Part shown: one piece after another, positions 35,180 to 43,730 of the stretch | Layout of the letters: every line of letters begins with the position of its first letter | Numbering within the stretch: position 1 is the stretch's first letter | Source: Pseudomonas putida | Lineage (GTDB): Bacteria; Pseudomonadota; Gammaproteobacteria; Pseudomonadales; Pseudomonadaceae | Length of the DNA stretch: 64,000 nucleotides | Direction of reading: 5' to 3' | Assembly: GCA_041879295.1 (NCBI GenBank) | Contig: CP047152.1 | Coordinates: 383,501-447,500, forward strand | Program-made: the position numbers and the translations under genes | Notes under the pieces: generated by a model | Database searches by the model: none | What the model was told of the DNA's origin: nothing | The model's input: only the letters and a program-made list of their open reading frames with translations

Positions 35180-35694
35180 GTCGGCTCCCCGTACAGGGCT
35201 ACGTAGCACTGGCGCATGCCTTGGGCGATGTACTGGCGCACCCGTGATACCGAAACACCAAGGCGCTCGGCAATCTCGGCATGGCCCATGCCGTCCAGAC
35301 GGCTGTGCAGAAACGCCGCGCGAGCCTTGCTCGACAGCTTGCCGAGCAGGCGGTCGATGGCTTTGAGATCTTCAAGGATCAGGTGCTGCATTTCTGGCGA
35401 GGGCTGTTCGGCTTCAGGGATCAATGCCAGCTCGGCCAGGTAGGCTTGTTCCAGCGCGGCGCGGCGGAAGTGGTCGAACATCAGCCCTTTGGCCACGGCG
35501 GCCAGAAACGCGCGGGGTTCGCGGGGTGTGTCCAGTTGCTCACGACCGAGCAGGCGCACGAAGGTGTCCTGGCTCAGGTCTTCAGCACGTTGGCGGCAGG
35601 CCATGCTGCGTTGCAGCCAGGCGAGCAGCCAGCCGCGGTGGTCGCGGTACAGCGCACCGACCAGATCGGCGTGTGGGCTCTGTGCAGAAGACAA
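35176..35694 (-). CDS. FecI-type ECF sigma factor
   Basis: 172 residues. Region 2 (about 10-80): ALYRDHRGWLLAWLQRSMACRQRAEDLSQDTFVRLL, and FDHFRR. Region 4 (about 105-165): LSSKARAAFLHSRLDGMGHAEIAERLGVSVSRVRQYIAQGM, a helix-turn-helix of the FecI subfamily. The start is a TTG at 35694 supported by a very strong GGGGGGA seven bases upstream; no in-frame ATG lies nearby. It should direct RNA polymerase to the receptor promoter when iron is low and ligand is bound. A Fur box lies immediately upstream. Confidence 0.9.
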   Translation of the reverse strand: MSSAQSPHADLVGALYRDHRGWLLAWLQRSMACRQRAEDLSQDTFVRLLGREQLDTPREPRAFLAAVAKGLMFDHFRRAALEQAYLAELALIPEAEQPSPEMQHLILEDLKAIDRLLGKLSSKARAAFLHSRLDGMGHAEIAERLGVSVSRVRQYIAQGMRQCYVALYGEPT

Positions 35695-35722
35695 GCAGCG
35701 TCCCCCCGGAACGAATGCATTA

Positions 35723-35741
35723 ACTAACGATAATTATTCGC
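35723..35741 (-). promoter_or_regulatory. Fur box upstream of the FecI-type sigma gene
   Basis: The plus strand reads ACTAACGATAATTATTCGC, matching the GATAAT/ATTATC half-sites of the Fur consensus in most positions. It is about 30-47 bases before the TTG start, where it would overlap the promoter. Confidence 0.65.
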
Positions 35742-35832
35742 GATTGTGGCAGAGGGGAGAGGGTGGTGCAATGGACGCTTATCGGATTGCCATCATGGGG
35801 CTTGGTTTGAGTTGTGTGGCGCCAGTGAGATC

Positions 35833-36052
35833 CAGCGCCGCCCGCGCGGCGCGCATCGCGAGCTGCGCTCGCTCCTACGTTTGTTTCGGGGCCAGTAACG
35901 CCTGTGCCAGGCGCGCGCGATCGCCTTGTTCGTACGACGCGATATCGAGCCATGCGCCAAAGCGTTCGCGTGCAGATCCCACAGGAATGATTGGCCCGAA
36001 ACAAACGTAGGAGCGAGCGCAGCTCGCGATGCGCGCCGCGCGGGCGGCGCTG
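35833..36052. repeat. Large palindromic element, copy 2 (about 220 bp)
   Basis: Same element as at 12188-12417. The left arm from 35833 (CAGCGCCGCCCGCGCGGCG) pairs with the right arm ending at 36052, over roughly 60 bases almost without mismatch; both arms reach the GGCCAGT/ATTGGCC junctions seen in copy 1. The centre (about 93 bases) is partly conserved between copies, for example CCCACAGGAA near 35979. It fills the gap between the sigma gene and the exonuclease stop; no other gene is seen in 35760-36064. Confidence 0.85.
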
Positions 36053-36064
36053 CACATCCCGCCT

Positions 36065-36775
36065 CTACAAACCGTGATTCTGCATCTTGCGCCGTCGCCA
36101 CCCGCGCAACCGTTGCTCCAGCTGCAGCGGGCTGTCCAACTGCTGGCGTCTGGCCTGGCTGAACAGGATCAGCGCCAGTTCTGCGGTCACCTGGGCATCG
36201 GCGCTGGCGTGGTGGCGCTCTTCAACCTGCAAGCCAAACCGCGCTACCCAGTCATCCAGCCCGGCCTCGCGCAGCACTGTGTCGGGGTTGAGCATCGGCG
36301 CCAGTTCGGCAATATCGAGGAACGGCGACTGCAAGCGGTAACCCAGGCTCTCCTTCAGCGCACGCGCCAGCATGCGCTGGTCGAATGGCGCGTGAAACGC
36401 CAGCACCGGGCTGTCGCCAATGAAATCGAGCAAATCCAGCAGGGCCTCGGCCGGGTCGCAACCGGCAGCCAGGGCGCTAGGGCCCAAGCCGTGGATCAGT
36501 ACGCTGGCGTTGGTCTTCTGCAAAGGCCGGTGCAGCGTGCGTTCGAACTGCTGGGCAAAGTCGATGGCACCGTCTTCGATGGCCACCGCCCCGATCGACA
36601 GCACCTGATCACGGTTGGGGTTGAGCCCGCTGGTCTCCAGGTCCAGCACCACCCAGCGCTGCTCGCGCAGGGTACATACCCCCAGCGGCACGGGCTTGGG
36701 CAATCGGGCCAGGCGCTGGCGTGTGGTGTGGTCCAGTTCGGGTGCGCTGGGGCGCAGCCAGGTAAACAGGCTCAC
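36065..36775 (-). CDS. DnaQ-like 3'-5' exonuclease (DEDDh)
   Basis: 236 residues. Exo I motif VVLDLETSGLNP with Asp45 and Glu47; Exo II AFHAPFDQRML with the conserved Asp; Exo III EERHHASADAQVTAEL with the His and Asp of the DEDDh class. It lacks polymerase domains, so it is a stand-alone exonuclease or PolC-epsilon-like protein. The start is GTG at 36775 overlapping the upstream stop by 4 bases. In many proteobacteria such an exonuclease is coupled to a cNMP/CBS/DUF294 protein, as here; the joint role is not established. Confidence 0.87.
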   Translation of the reverse strand: MSLFTWLRPSAPELDHTTRQRLARLPKPVPLGVCTLREQRWVVLDLETSGLNPNRDQVLSIGAVAIEDGAIDFAQQFERTLHRPLQKTNASVLIHGLGPSALAAGCDPAEALLDLLDFIGDSPVLAFHAPFDQRMLARALKESLGYRLQSPFLDIAELAPMLNPDTVLREAGLDDWVARFGLQVEERHHASADAQVTAELALILFSQARRQQLDSPLQLEQRLRGWRRRKMQNHGL

Positions 36776-38709
36776 AACTGGTACCGCAAGGCCAGGCTGC
36801 TTTGCAAGCGTTGGGCCTGGCGCAGGGACTCGCGCAGGATGCGGCGGTCAAGGTGGTTGAGGCTGTCCGGGTCGACCCGGTTGGAATAGGGCAGGTTATC
36901 GCGTATCTGGCGCTGGTGCTGCTGCATGCGGGTTTGCTGGATGAAGTGGTAGGCCTCTTCATAGGCGGCGCCGTCCAATGGCTCGATCACGCCCTTGGCC
37001 ACCAGTTGGCGCAGGCGCTCCAAGGTATTGCAGGCACCTATGCCATTGGCCAGGGCCAGCAAACGGGCACCATCGACGAAGGGCGTCAGCCCCTGGACCT
37101 TGAGGTCGAGGGTCGCCGCCTTGTCGTTGCCCTGGCGTGTCAGCACGAACTCGCGCAACCGTCCCACCGGAGGGCGTTGGCGCAGGGCGTTGTCAGCCAT
37201 CATGCGCTGGAAGATGCGGTTGTCGGCTACCTGTGCCAGCAGGCCTTGGCGCAGTTGCTCGCAACCTTGCTCGTCACCCCACACCACCCGCAGGTCGAAG
37301 TAGATGCTCGAACCCAGCAGGTTCTCCGGGCTGGCTTCGCGAACAAACCCGGCAAAGCGCCGCGCCCACTCGCTGCGCGACAGGCACAGTTCGGGGTTGC
37401 CGGCCATGACGTTACCCATGCACAGGGTGAAACCGCACTGGGCCAGGCACTGGTTGATGTATTGCGCCAGCGGCAACAGGCGAGCGCGGATGGCGTCGGC
37501 CTCGGCGCTGTCGACCGCTTCGAAGAGGATGCCGTTGTCCTGGTCGGTGTGCAGGGTCTGCTCGCGTCGCCCCTCGCTGCCAAAGCACAGCCAGCTGAAT
37601 GGCACGCCCGGGTCGCCACGTTCGGCCAGGGCCAGTTCGATGACCCGGCACACGGTATGGTCGTTGAGCAAGGTAATGATCTGGGTGATCTGCGTCGACG
37701 ATGCGCCATGGGCCAGCATGCGTTCCACCAGCTGGCTGATTTCACCGCGCAGCGAGACCAGCGTATCCAGGCGTGGCGCATGGCGTATGGTGCGCGCCAG
37801 GTGAACCAGATCGACCCGTTGCAGTGAGAACAGGTCGCGCTCGGATACCACCCCGCACAGGCGTCCGTTTTCTACCAGACATACATGGGCAATATGCCGC
37901 TCGGTCATGGCCATGGCGGCATCGAAGGCACTGGCCTGGGGTGGGAGGTAGAACGGTTTGGCTGTCATGTGCCGGTCGATGGCGGCGCCCAGGTCGGCAT
38001 CTGTTGCTGCCACCACCTGGCGCAGGTCGCGCAAGGTGAAAATACCGATGGGGTAGCGTTGCGGGTCGACCACCACGATGCTGCCCACCTGCTGCTCGTG
38101 CATCAGCCGCACGGCTTCGCGCAGGGGCGTATCGGCGCTGCACACCACCGGGTGACGCATGGCCAGTTCACCCAGGGGGGTGTTCAGCGAGTACTGGGTG
38201 CCGAGGGTTTCCACAGCGCGCTGGCGTACTTGCTGATTGACCTGATCAAGCAGGCTGCTGACACCGCGCAGGGCAAAATCCCGAAACACTTCAGACATCG
38301 AGAACACGCGGATGAATGCGGCCTTGTTCAGTTGCAGGCAGAAGGTGTCTTCACCGGCCAGGTGCTCGGTGCGGGTTGCCCGCTCACCCAGCAGGGCTGC
38401 CAGCGGGAAGCACTCGCCGCTGGTGATCTCGAACGTGGTCTCGACACCCGGTTTGGCCAGATGCTGGCGCTCGCCAACCACGCGGCCCTGCTTGACGATG
38501 TAGAAGTGCTCGACCGGCCCGTCAGCAGGTTTGACGATGCTTTCACCGCAGGCGTAGAAGCGCAGCTGGCACTGCTCGACCAAGAAGGCCAGGTGGCTGT
38601 GCTCCATCTGGTTGAACGGCGGAAAGCGCTGCAGGAACTGCAATGTGCCCTGGATGTTTTGCAGTACTGCCGTCTTGCCCGCCTGGCTGTAGGCGTCCTT
38701 TTTACTCAT
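36772..38709 (-). CDS. cNMP-binding/CBS/DUF294 nucleotidyltransferase-like protein
   Basis: 645 residues. Cyclic-nucleotide-binding fold (about 25-140), a CBS pair (about 178-295), then a DUF294 nucleotidyltransferase (about 330-480) with WLCFGSEGRREQTLHTDQDNG. That motif has the GS...R.E and D-x-D pattern of PII-uridylyltransferase relatives (Asp389, Asp391). A helical DUF294 C-terminal domain ends it (about 510-645). It is likely a signal-sensing cytosolic protein controlling a partner by nucleotidylation or ligand binding. It shares a 4-base overlap with the exonuclease gene. Acetate and carbon-source links are known for some relatives; here that is only a possibility. Confidence 0.85.
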   Translation of the reverse strand: MSKKDAYSQAGKTAVLQNIQGTLQFLQRFPPFNQMEHSHLAFLVEQCQLRFYACGESIVKPADGPVEHFYIVKQGRVVGERQHLAKPGVETTFEITSGECFPLAALLGERATRTEHLAGEDTFCLQLNKAAFIRVFSMSEVFRDFALRGVSSLLDQVNQQVRQRAVETLGTQYSLNTPLGELAMRHPVVCSADTPLREAVRLMHEQQVGSIVVVDPQRYPIGIFTLRDLRQVVAATDADLGAAIDRHMTAKPFYLPPQASAFDAAMAMTERHIAHVCLVENGRLCGVVSERDLFSLQRVDLVHLARTIRHAPRLDTLVSLRGEISQLVERMLAHGASSTQITQIITLLNDHTVCRVIELALAERGDPGVPFSWLCFGSEGRREQTLHTDQDNGILFEAVDSAEADAIRARLLPLAQYINQCLAQCGFTLCMGNVMAGNPELCLSRSEWARRFAGFVREASPENLLGSSIYFDLRVVWGDEQGCEQLRQGLLAQVADNRIFQRMMADNALRQRPPVGRLREFVLTRQGNDKAATLDLKVQGLTPFVDGARLLALANGIGACNTLERLRQLVAKGVIEPLDGAAYEEAYHFIQQTRMQQHQRQIRDNLPYSNRVDPDSLNHLDRRILRESLRQAQRLQSSLALRYQL

Positions 38710-38735
38710 GAAACTGACCGTATCGCTATGCCGAA

Positions 38736-38755
38736 CTATATATATCTATATATAG
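38736..38755. promoter_or_regulatory. AT-only 20-bp palindrome between divergent genes
   Basis: CTATATATATCTATATATAG has perfect 9-bp arms (38736-38744 and 38747-38755) around TC. It stands out in the GC-rich flank, between the DUF294 gene and the receiver gene. It could be a promoter core or an operator. Confidence 0.45.
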
Positions 38756-38921
38756 GTACCGGCCATGTTGTTCTCTGCCTCCATGGTCGGCTTGCGGCGA
38801 GGTGGTGCCCATTGGACGTAAGTCTATGAGCGCCCCTGTCAGAGACCCGACGAAAGGAGAAACGGGTTACGCAAGTACTGCGGTCCTAATGCTGAAGCGG
38901 AATTATTTTGACGAGACAAGC

Positions 38922-39371
38922 ATGCCCGAGCACACCGACATCCTGAGCGACGCCGAGCGCGAGGCCTTGGCCGTGATAAACCAGAGTGCGCCTGTGGCTG
39001 CCAGGCCGTTGGTGCTTGTGGTGGATGACAACGCGGTTAACCGGGAGGCGCTGATTCTGTACCTGAAAAGCCGGGGCATCGATGCGGTTGGGGCGGATGG
39101 GGCCGAGGAAGCCAGGTTGTACCTGCACTACCAGAAGCGTATCGGGTTGATGATTACCGATTTGCGCATGCAGCCTGAAAGTGGGCTGGACTTGATCAGG
39201 ACAATTCGCGCGTCGGAGCGGGCGGCGTTGTCGATCATTGTGGTGTCGGGCGACACCGATGTGGAAGAAGCAGTGGATGTGATGCACCTGGGCGTGGTGG
39301 ATTTCCTGCTCAAGCCGGTGGATTTGGGCAAGCTGTTGGAGCTGGTGAAGAGAGAATTGAAAATGGATTGA
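38922..39371 (+). CDS. Single-domain response regulator
   Basis: 149 residues from the ATG at 38922. The receiver fold starts at about residue 30: LVLVVDDNAVNRE with the acidic pair, GLMITDLRMQPESG with phospho-acceptor Asp80, IVVSGD and FLLKPVDLGKL with Lys131. There is no output domain. About 28 residues of N-terminal extension precede the receiver. The start is uncertain: ATGs at 38889 and 38826 are also in frame, a strong AAAGGAG at 38853 is not spaced for any of them, and 38922 itself has only a weak GAG. No histidine kinase is adjacent. Confidence 0.75.
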   Translation: MPEHTDILSDAEREALAVINQSAPVAARPLVLVVDDNAVNREALILYLKSRGIDAVGADGAEEARLYLHYQKRIGLMITDLRMQPESGLDLIRTIRASERAALSIIVVSGDTDVEEAVDVMHLGVVDFLLKPVDLGKLLELVKRELKMD

Positions 39372-39379
39372 TGCGCAGT

Positions 39380-39400
39380 GGGGGCCGCAAAACGGCCCCC
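39380..39400. terminator. Bidirectional hairpin between receiver gene and glcB
   Basis: GGGGGCCG (39380-39387) pairs with CGGCCCCC (39393-39400) around CAAAA, between convergent stops. No real T run follows on either side. Confidence 0.6.
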
Positions 39401-39417
39401 CTTGGCGCAGATGTAAC

Positions 39418-41595
39418 TTACAACCCGTTACGTGCCTTGAACTCGCGGCGACGGCGGTGCAGTACCGGCTCGGTATAACCGTTCGGCTGCTTGCCACCTT
39501 CCACCACCAGCTCCACTGCCGCCTGGAACGCCACGTTGTCGTCGAAGTTCGGCGCCATCGGACGGTACAGGGCGTCGCCAGCGTTCTGCTGATCGACCAC
39601 CACGGCCATGCGCTTGAGGCTTTCCAGCACCTGTTCCTGGCTGACCACGCCGTGGCGCAGCCAGTTGGCCAGCAGCTGGGCGGAGATGCGCAGGGTGGCA
39701 CGGTCTTCCATCAGGCCGACGTTGTTGATGTCCGGCACCTTCGAGCAACCCACGCCCTGGTCGATCCAGCGCACCACGTAGCCGAGGATGCCCTGGGCGT
39801 TGTTGTCCAGCTCGTTGCGGATCTCTTCGGCCGACCAGTTGGTGTCCGCAGCCAGCGGAATGGCCAGAATGTCGTCCACCGACGCCGGGGTACGTGAGGC
39901 CAGTTCACGCTGGCGCGCCTGTACGTCCACCTTGTGGTAGTGCAGGGCGTGCAGGGTGGCGGCAGTTGGCGACGGCACCCAGGCGGTGTTGGCACCGGCC
40001 AGCGGGTGGGCGATCTTCTGCTCGAGCATGGCTGCCATCAGGTCAGGCATGGCCCACATGCCTTTGCCGATCTGCGCCCGGCCTTGCAGGCCGGTGGCCA
40101 GGCCAACGTCGACGTTGTTGTTTTCGTAGGCGCCGATCCACTTCTCGTTCTTCATGGCACCTTTGCGCACCACGGCGCCGGCTTCCATCGAGGTGTGGAT
40201 TTCATCGCCAGTGCGGTCAAGGAAACCGGTGTTGATGAACGCCACGCGCTCGGCGGCTGCCTTGATGCAGGACTTGAGGTTGACCGTGGTACGGCGCTCC
40301 TCGTCCATGATGCCGACCTTGACGGTGTTGCGCGGCATGCCCAGCAAGTCTTCGACCTGGCTGAAGATCTCGGCGGCGAAGGCCACTTCCTCAGGGCCGT
40401 GCATCTTCGGCTTGACGATGTACACGCTGCCGCTGCGGGTATTCTTGCGGGTGGTGTTGCCGTTGAGGTTGTGCAGGGCGATCAGGTTGGTGAACAGCCC
40501 GTCCTGGATACCTTCGGGGATTTCGTTGCCTTGGGCATCGAGGATCGCCGGGTTGGTCATCAGGTGGCCAACGTTGCGCACGAACAGCAACGAACGACCG
40601 TGCAGGGTCACGCTGCCGCCGTTAGGCGCCGCGTACTCACGGTCCGGGTTCATGGTGCGGGTGAAGGTTTTGCCACCCTTGCTCACGCTTTCGGCCAGGT
40701 CGCCTTTCATCAGGCCCAGCCAGTTGCGGTAGACGATGACCTTGTCGTCAGCGTCTACGGCTGCAACCGAGTCTTCGCAGTCCATGATGGTGGTCAGTGC
40801 CGATTCCATCAGGATGTCTTTGACACCAGCGGCGTCGGTGCTGCCGACCGGGGTGCTGGCATCGACCTGGATTTCGAAGTGCAGGCCGTTGTGCTTGAGC
40901 AGCACGGCAGTGGGTGCCGCGGCGTCGCCGTGGAAGCCGATAAGTTGCGCATCGTCGCGCAGGCCAGTGTTGCTGCCGCCTTTCAGGGCAACAACCAGTT
41001 TGCCGCCTTCGATACGGTAGCCCGTGGAGTCAACGTGCGAGCCGGCTGCCAGTGGCGCGGCTTCGTCGAGGAAGGCGCGGGCGAAGGCGATGACCTTGTC
41101 GCCGCGCACCTTGTTGTAACCCTGGCCTTTTTCGGCACCGCCTTCATCGCTGATGGCGTCGGTGCCGTACAGGGCGTCGTACAGCGAACCCCAGCGAGCG
41201 TTGGCGGCGTTCAGGGCGAAGCGGGCGTTCATCACCGGCACGACCAGTTGTGGGCCGGCCATGTGGGCGATTTCTTCGTCCACGTTCTGGGTGGTGGCCT
41301 GGAAATCGTCGGCTTGTGGCAGCAGGTAGCCGATTTCCTGGAGGAATGCTTTGTAGGCTACGGCGTCGTGGGCCTGGCCTTTGCGTGCCTGGTGCCAGGC
41401 GTCGATCTTGGCTTGCAGCTCGTCGCGCTTGGCGAGCAGGGCTTTGTTCTTTGGAGCGAGGTCATTGATGATCTTCTCTGCACCCGCCCAGAACTGCTCG
41501 GCGACGATGCCGGTCCCGGGGATGGCTTCGTTGTTCACGAAGTCGTACAGGACCTTGGCGACCTGAAGGCCACCGACTTGAACGTATCCAGTCAT
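39418..41595 (-). CDS. glcB: Malate synthase G
   Basis: 725 residues from the ATG at 41595 ([20 protein letters not shown]), the normal GlcB length and beginning. Conserved blocks include [51 protein letters not shown] (active-site Glu/Arg region) and [39 protein letters not shown] near the end. It condenses glyoxylate with acetyl-CoA to malate, the second step of the glyoxylate shunt. It stands alone, with convergent and divergent neighbours. Confidence 0.96.
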   Translation of the reverse strand: MTGYVQVGGLQVAKVLYDFVNNEAIPGTGIVAEQFWAGAEKIINDLAPKNKALLAKRDELQAKIDAWHQARKGQAHDAVAYKAFLQEIGYLLPQADDFQATTQNVDEEIAHMAGPQLVVPVMNARFALNAANARWGSLYDALYGTDAISDEGGAEKGQGYNKVRGDKVIAFARAFLDEAAPLAAGSHVDSTGYRIEGGKLVVALKGGSNTGLRDDAQLIGFHGDAAAPTAVLLKHNGLHFEIQVDASTPVGSTDAAGVKDILMESALTTIMDCEDSVAAVDADDKVIVYRNWLGLMKGDLAESVSKGGKTFTRTMNPDREYAAPNGGSVTLHGRSLLFVRNVGHLMTNPAILDAQGNEIPEGIQDGLFTNLIALHNLNGNTTRKNTRSGSVYIVKPKMHGPEEVAFAAEIFSQVEDLLGMPRNTVKVGIMDEERRTTVNLKSCIKAAAERVAFINTGFLDRTGDEIHTSMEAGAVVRKGAMKNEKWIGAYENNNVDVGLATGLQGRAQIGKGMWAMPDLMAAMLEQKIAHPLAGANTAWVPSPTAATLHALHYHKVDVQARQRELASRTPASVDDILAIPLAADTNWSAEEIRNELDNNAQGILGYVVRWIDQGVGCSKVPDINNVGLMEDRATLRISAQLLANWLRHGVVSQEQVLESLKRMAVVVDQQNAGDALYRPMAPNFDDNVAFQAAVELVVEGGKQPNGYTEPVLHRRRREFKARNGL

Positions 41596-42035
41596 TGCTT
41601 GCCTCACTCTGCTCAGCTATTTCGCTCTTCTGTATTAAGCCTGTAGCGCTTCTCTAAACACGGCACCAGTGCATGCCCCTTCGGGGCGGCTGGGTGCGGC
41701 CGGCCAGACAGGCTGGCAGACAGTGTGCGTATTTTCACAGGCGCCTTGGCAGACATCCAAACGACGTTTTGTAGTCCGCGCCACGGGATACTACATGAAG
41801 CAGTAGGCGGGGCAAAATCAGACTAAAAGCGCCGTTATGCGACCCGATGGTCGCGTATGGTCACGCTGGGAGTGGGTATGTTCGCAAAAAACAGGTGGAT
41901 TGTTCCAGATAAATCTTGAAACAGTACACGATTAGCTGTGCGGATTGCCCTGCGGCAGGTTGCCGCGCCTTGCCTATACTGATTCGATCCCCCGATTTTC
42001 TGCCGCCCGGCGCGGTCCGACACGAGGAAGGGCTT
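41596..42035. promoter_or_regulatory. Divergent glcB/gcvR-like control region
   Basis: 440 bases without a gene. TGTAGT at 41770-41775 and ACTACA at 41790-41795 form an inverted repeat with 14 bases between. The half-site is the same hexamer as in the aceE operators. CCCCTTCGGGG (near 41677) and GCGACCCGATGGTCGC (41839-41854) are further palindromes. No promoter could be placed surely. Confidence 0.5.
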
Positions 42036-42554
42036 GTGGATCATCTTGTACTGACTGTAATTGCCCCTGACAAGGCCGGCCAGGTCGAACGTATTGCCCA
42101 GTGCATCGCCGACCACAGTGGTAACTGGCTGGAAAGCCGCATGTCGCGTATGGCCGGGCAGTTTGCTGGCATTCTGCGGGTGGCGGTGCCGGCAGAGAAT
42201 TACGCCGAGCTTGTGGCCTCGTTGCAGGGGCTGGCCAGGTATGACATTCGCGTGCTGATTGCCGAGAGCGGGATCGAGCCCTCGTGCACCTGGAAGCCAA
42301 TTGCCATGGAGCTGGTGGGTAATGACCGGCCGGGGATCGTGCGGGACATTACCCGTTTGTTGGCGGACCTTGGGGTGAATCTGGAGCGGTTCACTACCGA
42401 AGTGCGGCCCGCGCCAATGAGCAGTGAGCCGTTGTTTCATGCCGATGCGTTGCTGGCGTTGCCGCTGGCCCTTTCGCTGGATGAATTGCAGCAGAAGCTG
42501 GAGAGTCTGGCGGATGATTTGATGGTGGAGTTGCAGTTGCGGCCGGAGGATTGA
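42036..42554 (+). CDS. GcvR-like ACT-domain regulator
   Basis: 172 residues. The start is GTG at 42036 with AGGAAGGG upstream; it gives MDHLVLTVIAPDKAGQVERIAQ, the first ACT domain (about 3-80). A second ACT domain (about 88-165) starts KPIAMELVGNDRPGIVRDITRLLADLGVNLERF. This twin-ACT form is that of the glycine cleavage system regulator family, which acts through protein contacts rather than DNA binding. No gcv genes are in the window. Confidence 0.82.
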   Translation: MDHLVLTVIAPDKAGQVERIAQCIADHSGNWLESRMSRMAGQFAGILRVAVPAENYAELVASLQGLARYDIRVLIAESGIEPSCTWKPIAMELVGNDRPGIVRDITRLLADLGVNLERFTTEVRPAPMSSEPLFHADALLALPLALSLDELQQKLESLADDLMVELQLRPED

Positions 42555-42778
42555 TCCTGGCCGGAGGTTATCCCGATATCACGGGGAAGGCCCTGTGGAT
42601 AACCTGGGGGCGTACCTCTCCAGCCCAGGCATCACGTGCCCTGCAGAGCTTTGCTCAAAAAACACCCAATTATCAGCAGCTTGTGCACAAAGCACGGGGA
42701 CGAGGGTGTGGATAACCTATGGAGATGTTTCTGCAGGCCAGTAGCTACATGGCCTGCAGAGTTTTGATCGTTTTCTGA
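42555..42778. repeat. Diverged direct repeat with two DnaA-box-like sites
   Basis: A segment of about 65 bases starting at 42594 recurs at 42707. Each copy begins with TGTGGATAACCT, which contains a consensus DnaA box on the minus strand, and each has CCTGCAGAG at the same offset of 46 bases. Copy 2 contains the hairpin CAGGCCA/TGGCCTG, followed by GTTTTGATCGTTTT, a plausible terminator for the GcvR-like gene. AGGTTATCC (42565) and GGATAACCT (42597) form an inverted repeat. TTGTGCACAA lies between the copies. Confidence 0.6.
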
Positions 42779-43666
42779 TCAGCTACGTTTGCGCAAGCTC
42801 AGCCATGCATCCACGCTGTAAATCGCCAAACCTGCCCAGATGAACATGAAGGCCACCAAGGCGCTCGACGACAAATGCTCATCGAACAGCAGTACGGCCT
42901 GCAACAGCACCAAAGTCGGTGCCAGGTACTGCAGGAAGCCCAGCGTGGTGTACGGCAGGTGCCGCGCGGCGGCGTTGAAGCATACCAGCGGCACCAGCGT
43001 TACCGGCCCCGCCGCCATCAGCCACAGCGCCTCGCTGCTGGTATAGAACGCGCCCTGGGCACTCATCGCTGACGGGTGCAGCAGCAGCCAGCCAAGGGCC
43101 AGCGGTACCAGCATCCAGGTCTCCACCACCAGGCCCGGCAGTGCTGCTACCGGCGCCTGCTTACGGATCAGCCCATAGAAGCCGAAGCTCAACGCCAGCA
43201 CCAGTGATACCCATGGCAGGCTGCCCACTTGCCACACCTGCTGCGCCACACCCACGGCGGCCATGCCCACCGCCAGCCATTGCAGGCGGCGCAGGCGCTC
43301 ACCAAGAATGAGCATGCCCAGCAGTACGTTGATCAGCGGGTTGATGTAATAGCCCAGGCTGGCCTCGAGCATACGACCGTTGTTTACCGACCACACGTAG
43401 GTCAGCCAGTTACCGGCGATCAGTGCCCCGCTCAGTGCCAGGATGCCCAGCCGGCGCGGGTTGTTGCGCAGTTCGCGCCACCAGCCGGGGTGTTTCCACA
43501 CCAGGAGCAGTAGCGAGCCGAACAGTGCTGACCAGAGCACCCGGTGGACAATGATCTCCACCGCCGGGACGCTCTGGATTGCCTTGAAGTAGATGGGGAA
43601 AAGGCCCCAGATGATGTAGGCGCTCAAGCCCAGTATGTACCCGCGGCGCGGGTTTGCGGCGTGCAT
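42779..43666 (-). CDS. rarD: RarD, EamA-type transporter
   Basis: 295 residues, with about ten hydrophobic helices in two EamA-like halves. N-terminus RGYILGLSAYIIWGLFPIYFKAIQSVPAVEIIVHRVLWSALFG is the RarD signature; SLGYYINPLINVLLGMLILGERL occurs in the first half and FLQYLAPTLVLLQAVLLFDEHL in the second. It is an inner-membrane carrier; the substrate is unknown (chloramphenicol resistance was proposed for the family). AAGGATTC precedes the ATG at 43666. Confidence 0.88.
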   Translation of the reverse strand: MHAANPRRGYILGLSAYIIWGLFPIYFKAIQSVPAVEIIVHRVLWSALFGSLLLLVWKHPGWWRELRNNPRRLGILALSGALIAGNWLTYVWSVNNGRMLEASLGYYINPLINVLLGMLILGERLRRLQWLAVGMAAVGVAQQVWQVGSLPWVSLVLALSFGFYGLIRKQAPVAALPGLVVETWMLVPLALGWLLLHPSAMSAQGAFYTSSEALWLMAAGPVTLVPLVCFNAAARHLPYTTLGFLQYLAPTLVLLQAVLLFDEHLSSSALVAFMFIWAGLAIYSVDAWLSLRKRS

Positions 43667-43730
43667 GCAGAATCCTTGCTTAGGTTGCTAAATAAAGCGA
43701 CGCCTATTGTAGACAGAGGTGGGCGCGCTT

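Noticed and set aside
35720..36162. Several overlapping short frames with peptides of the type RAARIASCARS
   Set aside because: They arise from the two complementary arms of the long palindrome and recur at the other copy; not genes.
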